Numbered from the stretch's first letter, positions 22,724-31,613 are shown. The stretch: 64,000 nucleotides of DNA from Salinibacterium hongtaonis (GCF_003065485.1 NZ_CP026951.1:806001-870000); one strand, 5' to 3'. Made by a program: numbers and translations. The notes: generated by a model not told the origin, from the sequence alone.

Positions 22724-23125
22724 ATGGCACGCGAAGGGCGCACCAATCAGGACAGCTACGACGAGGGAATGGCGGTGCGCCGGCAGGTGCTTGGCGCGAC
22801 CCACGTCGACAGGGCGACCAATGGAATCGTGCCGGCAACCGCCGACTATCAGGATCTGATCACGCGCTATGCGTGGGGAGAGATCTGGACCCGCCCGGGC
22901 CTCGACCGCAAGATGCGCAGTGTCGCAACGATGACCGCGCTCATCGCTCACGGTCACTATGACGAGTTGGCGATGCACCTGCGGGCGGCGCAGCGCAATG
23001 GCCTTACGCGAGACGAGATCGTTGAGGTTGTTCTGCAGTCGGCGATCTACTGCGGTGTGCCAGCGGCTAACTCCGCGTTCGCCGTGGTCAAGGTTGTCTT
23101 CGAAGAAGAGCCGCCCACCGACTAG
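22724..23125 (+). CDS. pcaC: 4-carboxymuconolactone decarboxylase
   Basis: PcaC decarboxylates gamma-carboxymuconolactone to the enol-lactone. The ATG at 22724 gives 133 residues, normal for the family. The CMD-domain motifs are clear: YAWGEIWTRPGLDRKMRS, LIAHGHYDELAMHLRAA, and VVLQSAIYCGVPAANSAF. It is the last gene before a strong terminator, so the pcaHGBDC unit ends here. Confidence 0.95.
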   Translation: MAREGRTNQDSYDEGMAVRRQVLGATHVDRATNGIVPATADYQDLITRYAWGEIWTRPGLDRKMRSVATMTALIAHGHYDELAMHLRAAQRNGLTRDEIVEVVLQSAIYCGVPAANSAFAVVKVVFEEEPPTD

Positions 23126-23140
23126 CGTGCCCACGCCGAG

Positions 23141-23174
23141 CCCGCCCCCTGCGTCAGCGCGAGGGGCGGGTTTT
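23141..23174 (+). terminator. Rho-independent terminator after pcaC
   Basis: A GC-rich stem with CCCGCCCC on the left (23141-23148) and GGGGCGGG on the right (23163-23170) is followed at once by TTTT (23171-23174). It lies 15 bases after the pcaC stop and separates pcaHGBDC from pcaIJF. Confidence 0.75.
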
Positions 23175-23196
23175 GTGCTGCCGGGGCGCTTCTCGG

Positions 23197-23225
23197 TTGA
23201 CCCGGGTCATGGATGTGAGTACCTT
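23197..23225 (+). promoter_or_regulatory. Candidate pcaI promoter with overlapping palindrome
   Basis: TTGACC (23197-23202), 17 bases, then TACCTT (23220-23225) make a good -35/-10 pair. The -35 overlaps a perfect 12-base palindrome TGACCCGGGTCA (23198-23209), and CTTCGAAG (23223-23230) overlaps the -10. The expected start of transcription is near 23232, about 107 bases before pcaI. Confidence 0.5.
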
Positions 23226-23245
23226 CGAAGAAGGATGTTTGCAAA

Positions 23246-23270
23246 GCGAACGCTTGTTCGCCATGCGAAC
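23246..23270 (+). promoter_or_regulatory. Triple half-site operator upstream of pcaI
   Basis: GCGAAC (23246-23251), four bases, GTTCGC (23256-23261), three bases, GCGAAC (23265-23270): two half-sites form a palindrome and the third is a direct repeat. This layout is known for the IclR-family regulators PcaU and PobR of Acinetobacter. It lies downstream of the candidate promoter, so binding there could block transcription, unless another promoter lies closer to pcaI. Confidence 0.55.
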
Positions 23271-23338
23271 GCACGTCCTATCTCAGCCCTGGCGACCCAG
23301 GCCGTCGGCACCGCACCACGAAGGAGCACTACGCACAG

Positions 23339-24037
23339 ATGATCTCGAAAATTGTCGCCAGCACGGCTGAGGCCGTTGCGGGCATCCAGGACGGCTCGTC
23401 CGTCATGATCGGAGGCTTCGGCGTCGCCGGGCAGCCGGTCGAACTTATCGATGCGCTCCTTGAGTCGTCGTCGGCCACCGACCTCACCATCATCAGCAAC
23501 AACGCTGGTAACGGCGACACGGGCATCGCTGCCCTGCTCGCCTCCGGTCGTGTTCGCAAGGTCATCTGCTCGTTCCCGCGCCAGTCCGATTCGCACGTGT
23601 TCGACGAGCTCTACCGCGCAGGCAAGCTCGAGCTTGAGCTTGTTCCCCAGGGTAATCTCGCCGAGCGCATCCGTGCCGCTGGTGCCGGCATCGGAGGGTT
23701 CTTCACGCCGACCGGCTTTGGAACAACCCTGGCCGAAGGCAAAGAAACGCGCGTCATCGACGGCCGCAACTATGTGCTTGAGGCGCCCATCCACGCCGAT
23801 GTCGCCCTCATCAAGGCGGTCGCCGGCGACCGGTGGGGCAACCTCATCTACCGCAAGACGGCGCGCAACTTTGGGCCCATCATGGCCACGGCCGCCAAGC
23901 TCAGCATTGTGCAGGTCGACCGCATCGTCGAGCTCGGCCAGCTCGACCCCGAGGCCGTGGTCACCCCCGGCATCTTCGTCAAGCGACTCGTGCAGATCGA
24001 GTCGAATGCCGCCGTTTCAGAAGGAGCAGCCCAGTGA
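23339..24037 (+). CDS. pcaI: 3-oxoadipate CoA-transferase subunit A
   Basis: PcaI with PcaJ moves CoA from succinyl-CoA to beta-ketoadipate. It has 232 residues with the family-I CoA-transferase A motifs: SVMIGGFGVAGQPVELIDAL near the N-terminus and GAGIGGFFTPTGFGT. A GAAGGAG site lies 12 bases before the ATG. It overlaps pcaJ by 4 bases (GTGA at 24034-24037). Confidence 0.93.
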   Translation: MISKIVASTAEAVAGIQDGSSVMIGGFGVAGQPVELIDALLESSSATDLTIISNNAGNGDTGIAALLASGRVRKVICSFPRQSDSHVFDELYRAGKLELELVPQGNLAERIRAAGAGIGGFFTPTGFGTTLAEGKETRVIDGRNYVLEAPIHADVALIKAVAGDRWGNLIYRKTARNFGPIMATAAKLSIVQVDRIVELGQLDPEAVVTPGIFVKRLVQIESNAAVSEGAAQ

Positions 24038-24675
24038 GCGGATTGAATCGCGACCAGATGGCGGAGCGCGTTGCCCGCGATATCCCAGAGGGCGCCTATG
24101 TGAACCTCGGAATCGGCCTGCCCACGAAGATCTCCGACTACCTTCCGAGTGACCGCGAGGTCATTCTGCATACCGAAAACGGCATGCTCGGGATGGGACC
24201 GGCCGCCGTGGGCGACGAGATCGACCAGGACCTCATGAACGCGGGCAAGATCCCCGTAACCGAGCTGGCGGGGTCAAGCTTCTTTCATCACGCGGACTCG
24301 TTTGCGATGATGCGCGGGGGCCACCTCGACGTGTGCGTTCTCGGCGCGTTCCAGGTGTCGGAGACGGGCGATCTCGCCAACTGGCACACGGGTGCTCCCG
24401 ACGCCATTCCGGCCGTTGGTGGAGCAATGGATCTGGCCACCGGCGCGAAGGATGTCTACGTGCTCATGGAGCTGACGACCAAGACGGGCACCTCCAAGCT
24501 CGTCAAGGAGCTCACCTACCCGGTTACGGGCATCGGATGCGTCACCCGGCTTTACACTGACCGTGCCGTCTTCGCCCTGGGCGCGGAGGGTGCGAGCGTC
24601 ATCGAGACCTTCGGTGACACCACAATCGACGAGCTCCGGGAGCTCACCGGACTCGAACTGAAGGATGCACGCTGA
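24034..24675 (+). CDS. pcaJ: 3-oxoadipate CoA-transferase subunit B
   Basis: This 213-residue B subunit carries the catalytic glutamate that forms the enzyme-CoA thioester, Glu48 in LHTENGMLGMGP. The GTG at 24034 overlaps the pcaI stop; longer frames reaching into pcaI would duplicate unrelated sequence. The N-terminal NLGIGLPTKISDYL block is typical. Its stop overlaps the pcaF ATG by one base (TGATG). Confidence 0.93.
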   Translation: MSGLNRDQMAERVARDIPEGAYVNLGIGLPTKISDYLPSDREVILHTENGMLGMGPAAVGDEIDQDLMNAGKIPVTELAGSSFFHHADSFAMMRGGHLDVCVLGAFQVSETGDLANWHTGAPDAIPAVGGAMDLATGAKDVYVLMELTTKTGTSKLVKELTYPVTGIGCVTRLYTDRAVFALGAEGASVIETFGDTTIDELRELTGLELKDAR

Positions 24676-25844
24676 TGGGTAACAGCTACGTTTACGACGC
24701 GGTCCGCACGCCGTTCGGCCGCTACGGCAAGTCCCTTGCCGAGGTGCGCCCCGACGACCTTGGCGCCGTCGTCATGTCGTCGATCGTTGAGCGCAATGGC
24801 ATCGACGCCGCAAAGATCGATGACATCGTGTTCGGCAACGCCAACGGTGCCGGCGAAGAAAACCGTAATGTCGCCAGGATGTCGGCGCTGCTGGCCGGGT
24901 TCCCGACCTCGGTTTCTGGCACGACAATTAACCGCCTCTGCGGTTCGGGAGTCGATGCCGTTATCCAGGCCAGCCGCGCCGTCGAGGTAGGGGACGCCGA
25001 CCTCGTGCTCGCCGGCGGTGTCGAGTCGATGAGCCGGGCGCCGTGGGTGCTGCCCAAGCCTTCGCGCACCTTCCCTGCTGGCAACGAGACTCTCGTTTCC
25101 ACCACGCTCGGCTGGCGCCTCGTCAACCCCAAGATGCCGAAGCAGTGGACGGTATCGCTGGGCGAGACCGCCGAGATCCTCGCGGAGCGCTACGACATTT
25201 CGCGCGAGGAACAGGACGAGTTTGCTGTGCGCAGCCACCGCAACGCCGCAGCCGCCTGGGATGCTGGCCGTTATGCAGAGGTCGTGCCGGTGCCCGGAGT
25301 CGATCTCGTTCGCGATGAGGGCATCCGCGCCGACTCGTCGGTCGAGGCGCTCGCTGGTCTCAAGCCTGCCTTCCGCAAGGAGAATGGCACGGTAACCGCA
25401 GGCAACTCCTCGCCGCTCAATGACGGCGCATCCGCTGTGCTCATCGGCGGCGAAAATGCGGTCCCCGGAGTCGAGCCTTTGGCGCGCATCACGGGCCGCG
25501 GCGTTTTTGCCAACGACCCCGACATCTTCGGAATCGCGCCCGTCGAGGCGGCCAACCGGGCTCTCGCCCGCGCCGGTCGCACCTGGGCAGACGTCGACCT
25601 GGTCGAGCTCAACGAGGCTTTCGCCGCGCAGAGCCTGGCCTGCCTCAAGCTGTGGCCCGAGCTTGACCCCGACAAGGTCAACGTCGACGGTGGAGCCATC
25701 GCGATCGGTCACCCGCTCGGAGCATCCGGCGGCCGCATCATCGGACACCTCGCCCACGCTCTGCGTCGCCGCGGCGGAGGAATCGGCGTTGCTGCGATCT
25801 GCATCGGCGTTGGCCAAGGCCTCGCCGTAGTCCTCGAGGCATAG
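24675..25844 (+). CDS. pcaF: 3-oxoadipyl-CoA thiolase
   Basis: PcaF cleaves beta-ketoadipyl-CoA to succinyl-CoA and acetyl-CoA, the last step of the pathway. It has 389 residues. The nucleophilic cysteine is Cys89 in NRLCGSGVDAV, the histidine is in GHPLGASGGR, and the second active cysteine is in ICIGVGQG near the C-terminus, where thiolases more often have CIGGGQG. A second thiolase with different context lies at 56680-57861. Confidence 0.93.
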   Translation: MGNSYVYDAVRTPFGRYGKSLAEVRPDDLGAVVMSSIVERNGIDAAKIDDIVFGNANGAGEENRNVARMSALLAGFPTSVSGTTINRLCGSGVDAVIQASRAVEVGDADLVLAGGVESMSRAPWVLPKPSRTFPAGNETLVSTTLGWRLVNPKMPKQWTVSLGETAEILAERYDISREEQDEFAVRSHRNAAAAWDAGRYAEVVPVPGVDLVRDEGIRADSSVEALAGLKPAFRKENGTVTAGNSSPLNDGASAVLIGGENAVPGVEPLARITGRGVFANDPDIFGIAPVEAANRALARAGRTWADVDLVELNEAFAAQSLACLKLWPELDPDKVNVDGGAIAIGHPLGASGGRIIGHLAHALRRRGGGIGVAAICIGVGQGLAVVLEA

Positions 25845-25873
25845 GCACCACCGCCGTGGAGGGGAACTCGTCG

Positions 25874-26689
25874 ATGGATGATGGCACCGCAGGCAGGGAG
25901 GCACCGAGCGCATCGGTGCAGTCCCTCGCCCGCGGTCTCGCCGTCATCCGTGCCTTCGACGGAGAGAACCCCGAAATGACTTTGAGTGAGGTGGCCCGGC
26001 GTACTGAGCTGAGCCGGGCCACCGCACGCCGTTTTCTGCACACCCTCGTCGAGCTCGGATATGTGCGCACTGACGGCAAAAACTTTGCTCTCACGGCGAG
26101 AGTGCTCGACCTCGGCTACAGCTACCTTTCCGGTTTGAGCCTGCCCGAGATCGCCCAGCCGCACCTGGAGCGGCTTGCGGCCGCGGTCCAGGAATCGACC
26201 TCGGCCTCTGTGCTCGACGGCACCGACATCGTCTATGTCGCCCGCGTGCCCACGAAGCGCATCATGAGCGTCGCCATCAGCATCGGAACACGCTTTCCGG
26301 CCTATGCCACCTCGATGGGACGCGTTCTGCTGGCTGCTCTGCCCGTCGCCGAAGCAACCGAGCGCATCGCGGGGGAGTCGCTATCCGCTCGCACCCCTGC
26401 CACGATCGTCTCGGCAGATGCCCTCACCAGGGAGTTGGAGAAGGTGCGAGCCTCCGGCTACGCCTTCATCGACCAGGAGCTCGAAGTGGGGCTTCGGTCG
26501 ATGGCCGTAGCGATAACCGACGGGCGAGGGCGCACGATCGCGGCCATTAACGTTTCTGGTCACGCCGTCGAGAGCACGGCCGAGGCCTTTCGGGCTCGCG
26601 TGGCTGGCCCGTTGCGCGATGCCGCCCGCGCTATCGAGACCGATCTGCGGAGTGCAAAACCCGTGTCTAATCTGTTGGTCTCTGGCTAG
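25874..26689 (+). CDS. pcaR: IclR-family regulator, PcaR type
   Basis: This protein has the winged helix-turn-helix at about 14-75 (TLSEVARRTELSRATARRFL) and the IclR effector domain (about 85-260). The opening SVQSLARGLAVIRAFDG and the ending with VSGHAVESTAEAF resemble PcaR/PcaU/PobR regulators of the beta-ketoadipate pathway. I chose the ATG at 25874 (271 residues) because GGAGGGG lies 9 bases upstream; a GTG at 25856 would give 277 residues. It ends the pcaIJFR unit and is the best candidate to bind the GCGAAC sites before pcaI. Confidence 0.87.
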   Translation: MDDGTAGREAPSASVQSLARGLAVIRAFDGENPEMTLSEVARRTELSRATARRFLHTLVELGYVRTDGKNFALTARVLDLGYSYLSGLSLPEIAQPHLERLAAAVQESTSASVLDGTDIVYVARVPTKRIMSVAISIGTRFPAYATSMGRVLLAALPVAEATERIAGESLSARTPATIVSADALTRELEKVRASGYAFIDQELEVGLRSMAVAITDGRGRTIAAINVSGHAVESTAEAFRARVAGPLRDAARAIETDLRSAKPVSNLLVSG

Positions 26690-26753
26690 ATCTGCCGAGA
26701 GAGGCCGACCTGCGCATAGTCTTGTCGAGCATCCGTTCTCTGCGGGTGTCCGG

Positions 26754-26769
26754 GCGCCGGTACCGGCGC
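26754..26769 (+). promoter_or_regulatory. Perfect 16-base palindrome before the ABC exporter genes
   Basis: GCGCCGGTACCGGCGC is a perfect dyad centred 27 bases before the first ABC ATG. It can act as an operator or as an RNA hairpin in the 5' leader. There is no U-run, so it is not a terminator for pcaR. No regulator gene for it is adjacent. Confidence 0.4.
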
Positions 26770-26788
26770 ATCTCCGTCGAGGATTGCA

Positions 26789-28522
26789 ATGCTCATCAAG
26801 ATTTTGCGTCGCTATTTGGCGCCTCACCGGTCCCTGCTCATCGGGGTCGTAGTTTTCCAGCTGGCCCAGTCGCTTGCATCTCTTTACCTGCCAAGTCTTA
26901 ACGCCGACATCATCGACAACGGGGTCGCCAGGGGCGACATCGGCTACATCTTTCGGCTCGGCGGCGTGATGCTGCTGGTCACCCTGCTGCAAGTGGCATG
27001 CGCCGTCACCGCCGTCTATTTCGGCGCCAAGGCCGCCATGGGTCTTGGCCGTGATCTGCGAGGAGCCGTGTTCGACAGGGTCGGCACGTTCTCGGAGCGT
27101 GAGGTCGCACAGTTCGGCGCGCCCTCGCTCATCACCCGCTCCACCAACGATGTGCAGCAGGTGCAGATGGTCGTGCTCATGACGTGCACGCTGTTCGTTT
27201 CTGCCCCCATCCTCGCGATCGGCGGAGTCATTATGGCTCTGCGGCAGGATGTGAGCCTCTCGTGGCTTATGGCCGTGAGCATCCCGATCCTGCTCGTTGC
27301 CATCAGCTTGATCATCGTGCGGATGCTGCCGCTGTTCCAGAAGATGCAAAAGCGAATCGATGTGGTCAACAGGGTGCTCCGCGAGCAGCTGACCGGCATA
27401 CGGGTAGTGCGGGCGTTTGTGCGCGAAGACATGGAGACCCGCAGATTTGCCGACGCGAACCAGGAACTCACCGATGTCGCGCTGCAGGTCGGCCGTCTGT
27501 TCGCGCTGATGTTCCCCGTGGTGATGCTCGTCATGAATGTGTCGAGCGTCGCGGTCATCTGGTTCGGCGGGCTGCAAGTCGATGCCGGCACTCTTGAGGT
27601 GGGCACGCTCATGGCGTTTCTCCAGTACCTCATGCAGATCCTCATGGCGGTGATGATGGCGACCTTCATGGCGGTATTGCTGCCGAGGGGCGCGGTGAGC
27701 GCGGATCGCATTGGAGCGGTGCTCGACACCGAGTCGTCGGTTGTGCCGCCGACGGACGGAGTCGTCGAGCTTCCGCAGCAGGGAACGGTTGACCTGGTGG
27801 ATGCGACGTTCGCCTACCCGGGTGCAGAGGAGCCGGTGCTGCGCAATGTTTCATTCTCCGTTGCCCCCGCAACCACGACGGCGATTATCGGGAGCACCGG
27901 ATCTGGCAAAACGAGCCTCATTAACCTCTTGCCTCGACTTGTCGATGCGACCGGGGGAGAGGTGCTCGTCGACGGCGTCAATGTGCGTGATATCGAACCA
28001 TCCGTTCTCTGGAGCCGCATTGGATTCATCCCTCAGCGGCCCTATCTCTTCTCTGGCACTGTGCGCAGCAACCTGCTCTATGGGCGACCGGATGCCACAG
28101 ACGACGAGCTATGGCAGGCGCTGCGAATCGCGCAGGCCGAGCACTTTGTGCGCGAGATGGAGGGCGGAATCGATGCCCCCATCGCACAGGGCGGCACCAA
28201 TGTGTCCGGCGGGCAGCGGCAGAGGCTCGCGATTGCCAGGGCGCTCGTCAAGCGAGCCGAAATCTACGTGTTCGACGACGCGTTTTCGGCGCTCGATACG
28301 GCCACGGATGCTCGGCTGCGGCTAGCGCTGCGACAGTCCATGGCCGATGCCACGATGATCATTGTCGCCCAGCGCGTTGCCACGATCGTGAATGCAGATC
28401 AGATCGTGGTGTTGGAGAACGGCGAGGTCGTGGGCATCGGCACGCATGCCGAGCTGCTGGAGTCGTCAGAAACCTATGCCGAGATTGTGTCGTCTCAGCT
28501 TGCAGCGGAGGAGGCGGCATGA
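26789..28522 (+). CDS. ABC exporter half-transporter with degenerate ATP site
   Basis: This 577-residue protein has a six-helix exporter membrane domain (about 1-310) fused to an ATPase domain (about 340-570). Walker A is GSTGSGKTSLIN and the signature is VSGGQRQRLAIARAL. The residue after the Walker B aspartate is Asp (YVFDDAFSALD) where a catalytic Glu is normal, and the H-loop His is Gln (IIVAQRVATIV). Both changes are known in the degenerate half of heterodimeric exporters such as TM287/288 and BmrCD. Its partner overlaps by 4 bases downstream. The substrate, drug or lipid, is unknown. Confidence 0.92.
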   Translation: MLIKILRRYLAPHRSLLIGVVVFQLAQSLASLYLPSLNADIIDNGVARGDIGYIFRLGGVMLLVTLLQVACAVTAVYFGAKAAMGLGRDLRGAVFDRVGTFSEREVAQFGAPSLITRSTNDVQQVQMVVLMTCTLFVSAPILAIGGVIMALRQDVSLSWLMAVSIPILLVAISLIIVRMLPLFQKMQKRIDVVNRVLREQLTGIRVVRAFVREDMETRRFADANQELTDVALQVGRLFALMFPVVMLVMNVSSVAVIWFGGLQVDAGTLEVGTLMAFLQYLMQILMAVMMATFMAVLLPRGAVSADRIGAVLDTESSVVPPTDGVVELPQQGTVDLVDATFAYPGAEEPVLRNVSFSVAPATTTAIIGSTGSGKTSLINLLPRLVDATGGEVLVDGVNVRDIEPSVLWSRIGFIPQRPYLFSGTVRSNLLYGRPDATDDELWQALRIAQAEHFVREMEGGIDAPIAQGGTNVSGGQRQRLAIARALVKRAEIYVFDDAFSALDTATDARLRLALRQSMADATMIIVAQRVATIVNADQIVVLENGEVVGIGTHAELLESSETYAEIVSSQLAAEEAA

Positions 28523-30510
28523 GCAGCACGCAGGCGAGTGACGCGAGCGAGCCAGAAGAGGCCCCGGTTCGCCCTCCCGTCCGCCCCGCTCGGGGCCCTG
28601 GACCCATGGGCGGAGCGGGAATGCCCGTCGAGAAGTCCAAGAACTTTGGACCATCGGCGCGACGCCTCGTTGGTACCCTGCGGCCGGAGCTCGGGCGAAT
28701 TGTCGGGGTCGTCATCCTCTCGATACTCAGTGTTGTGTTCACTGTGCTCGGGCCCCGGTTGCTGGGAGAGGGCACGAACCTCATCTTCGAGGGGTCGATC
28801 TCTAAGAATTTGCCGGAGGGCGCGACCAAGCAGCAGATCATCGACGGTCTTCGCGCGCAGGGTGATGACACCATGGCCGACCTCCTCAGCGGCATGCAGC
28901 TGACTCCCGGCCAGGGCATTGATTTTGGCGCCCTCAGCACGGTGTTGTTCTGGGTGCTGGCGCTGTACTGCCTCTCGTCGGTGTTCGGTTGGTTGCAGGC
29001 GCTTGTGCTCAACGTCGTCACGCAGCACACGGTCTATCGGCTGCGCGACGACGTAGAGAGCAAAATCAACAGGCTGCCGCTGAGCTACTTCGACCGCATG
29101 CCGAGGGGAGAGCTTCTCAGCCGGGTCACGAATGACATCGACAACATCTCGCAGACCCTCCAACAGACGCTGAGCCAGTTGCTGACCTCGCTTCTCACGG
29201 TGGTCGGCGTGCTCGTGATGATGTTCATCGTGTCGCCGCTGCTTGCCGTGATCTCACTCGTCACCATCCCGCTCACGATTGTTATCACCGCGACAATCGC
29301 CAAACGTTCTCAGCCGCTGTTTGTTGCGCAGTGGAAGCACACGGGCGAGCTCAACGCGCAGATCGAGGAGGCCTTCACTGGCCACGCCCTCGTCAAGGTG
29401 TTCGGGCGTCAGCATGAGGTGAGCGAGGTGTTCTCCGACAAAAACGAGGAGCTCTATCGCGCAAGCTTTGGTGCGCAGTTCGTCTCGGGCATCATCATGC
29501 CGTCGATGATGTTCGTGGGAAACCTCGTCTACGTGGTCATCGCCGTCGTGGGAGGGCTGCAGGTGGCATCGGGCAGCATGCGCATCGGCGACGTGCAGGC
29601 CTTCATCCAGTATTCGCGGCAGTTCACCCAACCGCTCACACAGCTCGGCAGCATGGCGAACCTCCTGCAGTCTGGCGTGGCATCGGCCGAGCGGGTGTTC
29701 GAGCTCATGGACGCGCCGGAACAGTCACCAGACCCTGCCGACCCCGTTGAGCCAGAAAAGACGGATGGTCGGCTCGTCTTTGACCATGTGAGCTTTAGCT
29801 ACACCTCGGACCGGCCGCTCATCACCGATCTCACTCTCGATGTTGAGCCTGGCCACACGGTGGCGATTGTCGGCCCAACGGGCGCGGGCAAGACCACGCT
29901 CGTCAACCTCATCATGCGGTTCTACGAACTCGATTCCGGTCGCATCACGCTCGACGGTGTTGACATTGCCGCGATGACTCGGGATGCGCTGCGATCGCGC
30001 ATGGGAATGGTGCTGCAGGACACGTGGCTCTTTGGGGGCACCATTCGCGAGAACATTGCCTACGGCCGGCCGGATGCCACGGAGGACGAGATCGTGGAGG
30101 CCGCGACGGCAACCTATGTCGATCGGTTTGTTCGCACCCTGCCCGATGGCTACGACACGGTGCTCGATGATGACGCGAGCAATGTGAGTGCGGGGGAGAA
30201 GCAACTGCTCACGATCGCGCGAGCGTTTCTTGCTCGCCCCAGTGTGCTGATTCTCGATGAGGCGACAAGCAGTGTCGATACCCGCACCGAAGTCCTCGTT
30301 CAAAAGGCGATGACAGCGCTGCGCTCAGATCGCACAAGCTTTGTCATTGCCCATCGACTGTCGACCATCCGCGACGCCGACCTGATCTTGGTGATGGAGC
30401 AGGGGGCGATTGTGGAGAAGGGAACGCATCAGCAGCTTCTCGATGCCGAGGGTGCCTACGCGCGGCTCTATGAGGCCCAGTTCGCAGGTCCGGTGAGCGA
30501 AGATCTCTAG
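28519..30510 (+). CDS. ABC exporter half-transporter with canonical ATP site
   Basis: From the ATG overlapping the previous stop (ATGA at 28519-28522) the protein has 663 residues: a Pro/Gly-rich cytoplasmic N-terminus of about 50, a six-helix membrane domain with a long extracytoplasmic loop between helices 1 and 2, and an ATPase domain. Walker A is GPTGAGKTTLVN, Walker B is VLILDEATSSVD with the catalytic Glu, and the H-loop is FVIAHRLST. The signature is altered to NVSAGEKQLL, matching a degenerate site completed by the partner's Walker motifs. Together the two form one heterodimeric exporter. Confidence 0.92.
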   Translation: MSSTQASDASEPEEAPVRPPVRPARGPGPMGGAGMPVEKSKNFGPSARRLVGTLRPELGRIVGVVILSILSVVFTVLGPRLLGEGTNLIFEGSISKNLPEGATKQQIIDGLRAQGDDTMADLLSGMQLTPGQGIDFGALSTVLFWVLALYCLSSVFGWLQALVLNVVTQHTVYRLRDDVESKINRLPLSYFDRMPRGELLSRVTNDIDNISQTLQQTLSQLLTSLLTVVGVLVMMFIVSPLLAVISLVTIPLTIVITATIAKRSQPLFVAQWKHTGELNAQIEEAFTGHALVKVFGRQHEVSEVFSDKNEELYRASFGAQFVSGIIMPSMMFVGNLVYVVIAVVGGLQVASGSMRIGDVQAFIQYSRQFTQPLTQLGSMANLLQSGVASAERVFELMDAPEQSPDPADPVEPEKTDGRLVFDHVSFSYTSDRPLITDLTLDVEPGHTVAIVGPTGAGKTTLVNLIMRFYELDSGRITLDGVDIAAMTRDALRSRMGMVLQDTWLFGGTIRENIAYGRPDATEDEIVEAATATYVDRFVRTLPDGYDTVLDDDASNVSAGEKQLLTIARAFLARPSVLILDEATSSVDTRTEVLVQKAMTALRSDRTSFVIAHRLSTIRDADLILVMEQGAIVEKGTHQQLLDAEGAYARLYEAQFAGPVSEDL

Positions 30511-30519
30511 CGGCGCTGT

Positions 30520-31581
30520 CTAGCCCGCGGTGTCGGACTTTTGCTGCACTTCGCCGCCGATGTTCAGCCCGCGCTGCAACTCTGCCGATGTGGTGTTGAT
30601 GCTCTCAAGTTCGCTGGCGAGACGCTCGTACTCTGCGGCGCGCGCCGTTATGGAGTCGAACATCTCGTCGAGTTCGATTCCACGCTCGATCAGGCGGCTG
30701 CGAGCCCGGTCGAACGCCGAAGGGCTTGTGAAGAAACCAGACTCCGCGCGCTTGTTGAACGTGGCGATGTCGGAGTTGAGCTGCTCATAGCCCGACGTGT
30801 AGGCCTTGTAGTCGCTCTCGGTGGTCGTGCGGAGGGTCTCCATCTGAGACACGAGCGAGTCGGCCTGCTGCTGCAACTGAACGAAGACGGCGTTGGATGC
30901 CGAGTGCAGGTCAGTCACGACGCTGCGATCCTCAAAGTACTGGGCGTAGTGCTCTTCGAGTTCGGCAGAGATGCCGGTCGCCTCGGTTCCCACGATCGAA
31001 TGCAGCTCGTTAGCGCGCTGGCCCGGTTCATTCCGGGCGTAGAAGGCCATCCGCTCCGCGAAGCGAGGGTCGTTGGTCAGGCGCTCGTACTCGGCATCGA
31101 GCAGCACGGCAAGGCGATCTTTCTCGTCATCATCCATGCGGTCCCACGCCGCGTGAAGCATCTCGTGCGCTGCGACGACCTCTTCGGTGCCGTCGAGCCG
31201 CTCGTCGACGACATCGAAGACGACGATGGTCTTGTCAGCGTGCAGGTAGCATCCGAGAATTCCAAAGGCCTGCTCGTCTTCGTCTTTGGGGCAGTCGCTG
31301 CTGAACTGCTCACCAGAGCTCACGGTGGGGCGGCTCGCATAGTAGAGAAAGCGCCCGTGGTCAGTGAGCTGTAAGCGCTCCACGTGGGAGGCGATAACGG
31401 CGTCCGGCTCGTACTGCCAGACGGTGACCTGGTCGATGAGGGGCTGTGGGTGCAGGGCGACCCACGAGCCTCCCGCAGCCAGGGCGGCAACGATGCCGAG
31501 CCCAATGAGGCTGGAGAGAAGACGGCGCCGCGGGCGTCGTGGTCGACGGAGAGCAGCGTCATCGTCGTTCACGATCACCAC
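30520..31581 (-). CDS. Membrane-anchored protein with HExxH zinc-protease motif
   Basis: Not a gene I can name. The 353 residues comprise a basic cytoplasmic start, one membrane helix (about 21-43), an extracytoplasmic globular domain and a C-terminal helical, probably coiled-coil stretch (about 225-345). The domain has VAAHEMLHAAW (His139, Glu140, His143), a zincin metal-site motif, and the later NELHSIVGTE (191-200), where Glu192 or Glu200 could be the third ligand. Cys97 and Cys111 could form a disulfide. A GAGGGGGA site precedes the GTG. It converges on the ABC genes and diverges from the reductase. Peptidase activity is inference. Confidence 0.75.
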   Translation of the reverse strand: MVIVNDDDAALRRPRRPRRRLLSSLIGLGIVAALAAGGSWVALHPQPLIDQVTVWQYEPDAVIASHVERLQLTDHGRFLYYASRPTVSSGEQFSSDCPKDEDEQAFGILGCYLHADKTIVVFDVVDERLDGTEEVVAAHEMLHAAWDRMDDDEKDRLAVLLDAEYERLTNDPRFAERMAFYARNEPGQRANELHSIVGTEATGISAELEEHYAQYFEDRSVVTDLHSASNAVFVQLQQQADSLVSQMETLRTTTESDYKAYTSGYEQLNSDIATFNKRAESGFFTSPSAFDRARSRLIERGIELDEMFDSITARAAEYERLASELESINTTSAELQRGLNIGGEVQQKSDTAG

Positions 31582-31607
31582 CGCAATTCCCCCTCTGTCT
31601 GGTCATC

Positions 31608-31613
31608 AAGATA
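31608..31613 (-). promoter_or_regulatory. Candidate -10 for the HExxH gene
   Basis: On the minus strand TATCTT fits TANNNT, about 26 bases before the GTG at 31581, with a purine-rich ribosome site between. No clear -35. Confidence 0.35.
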
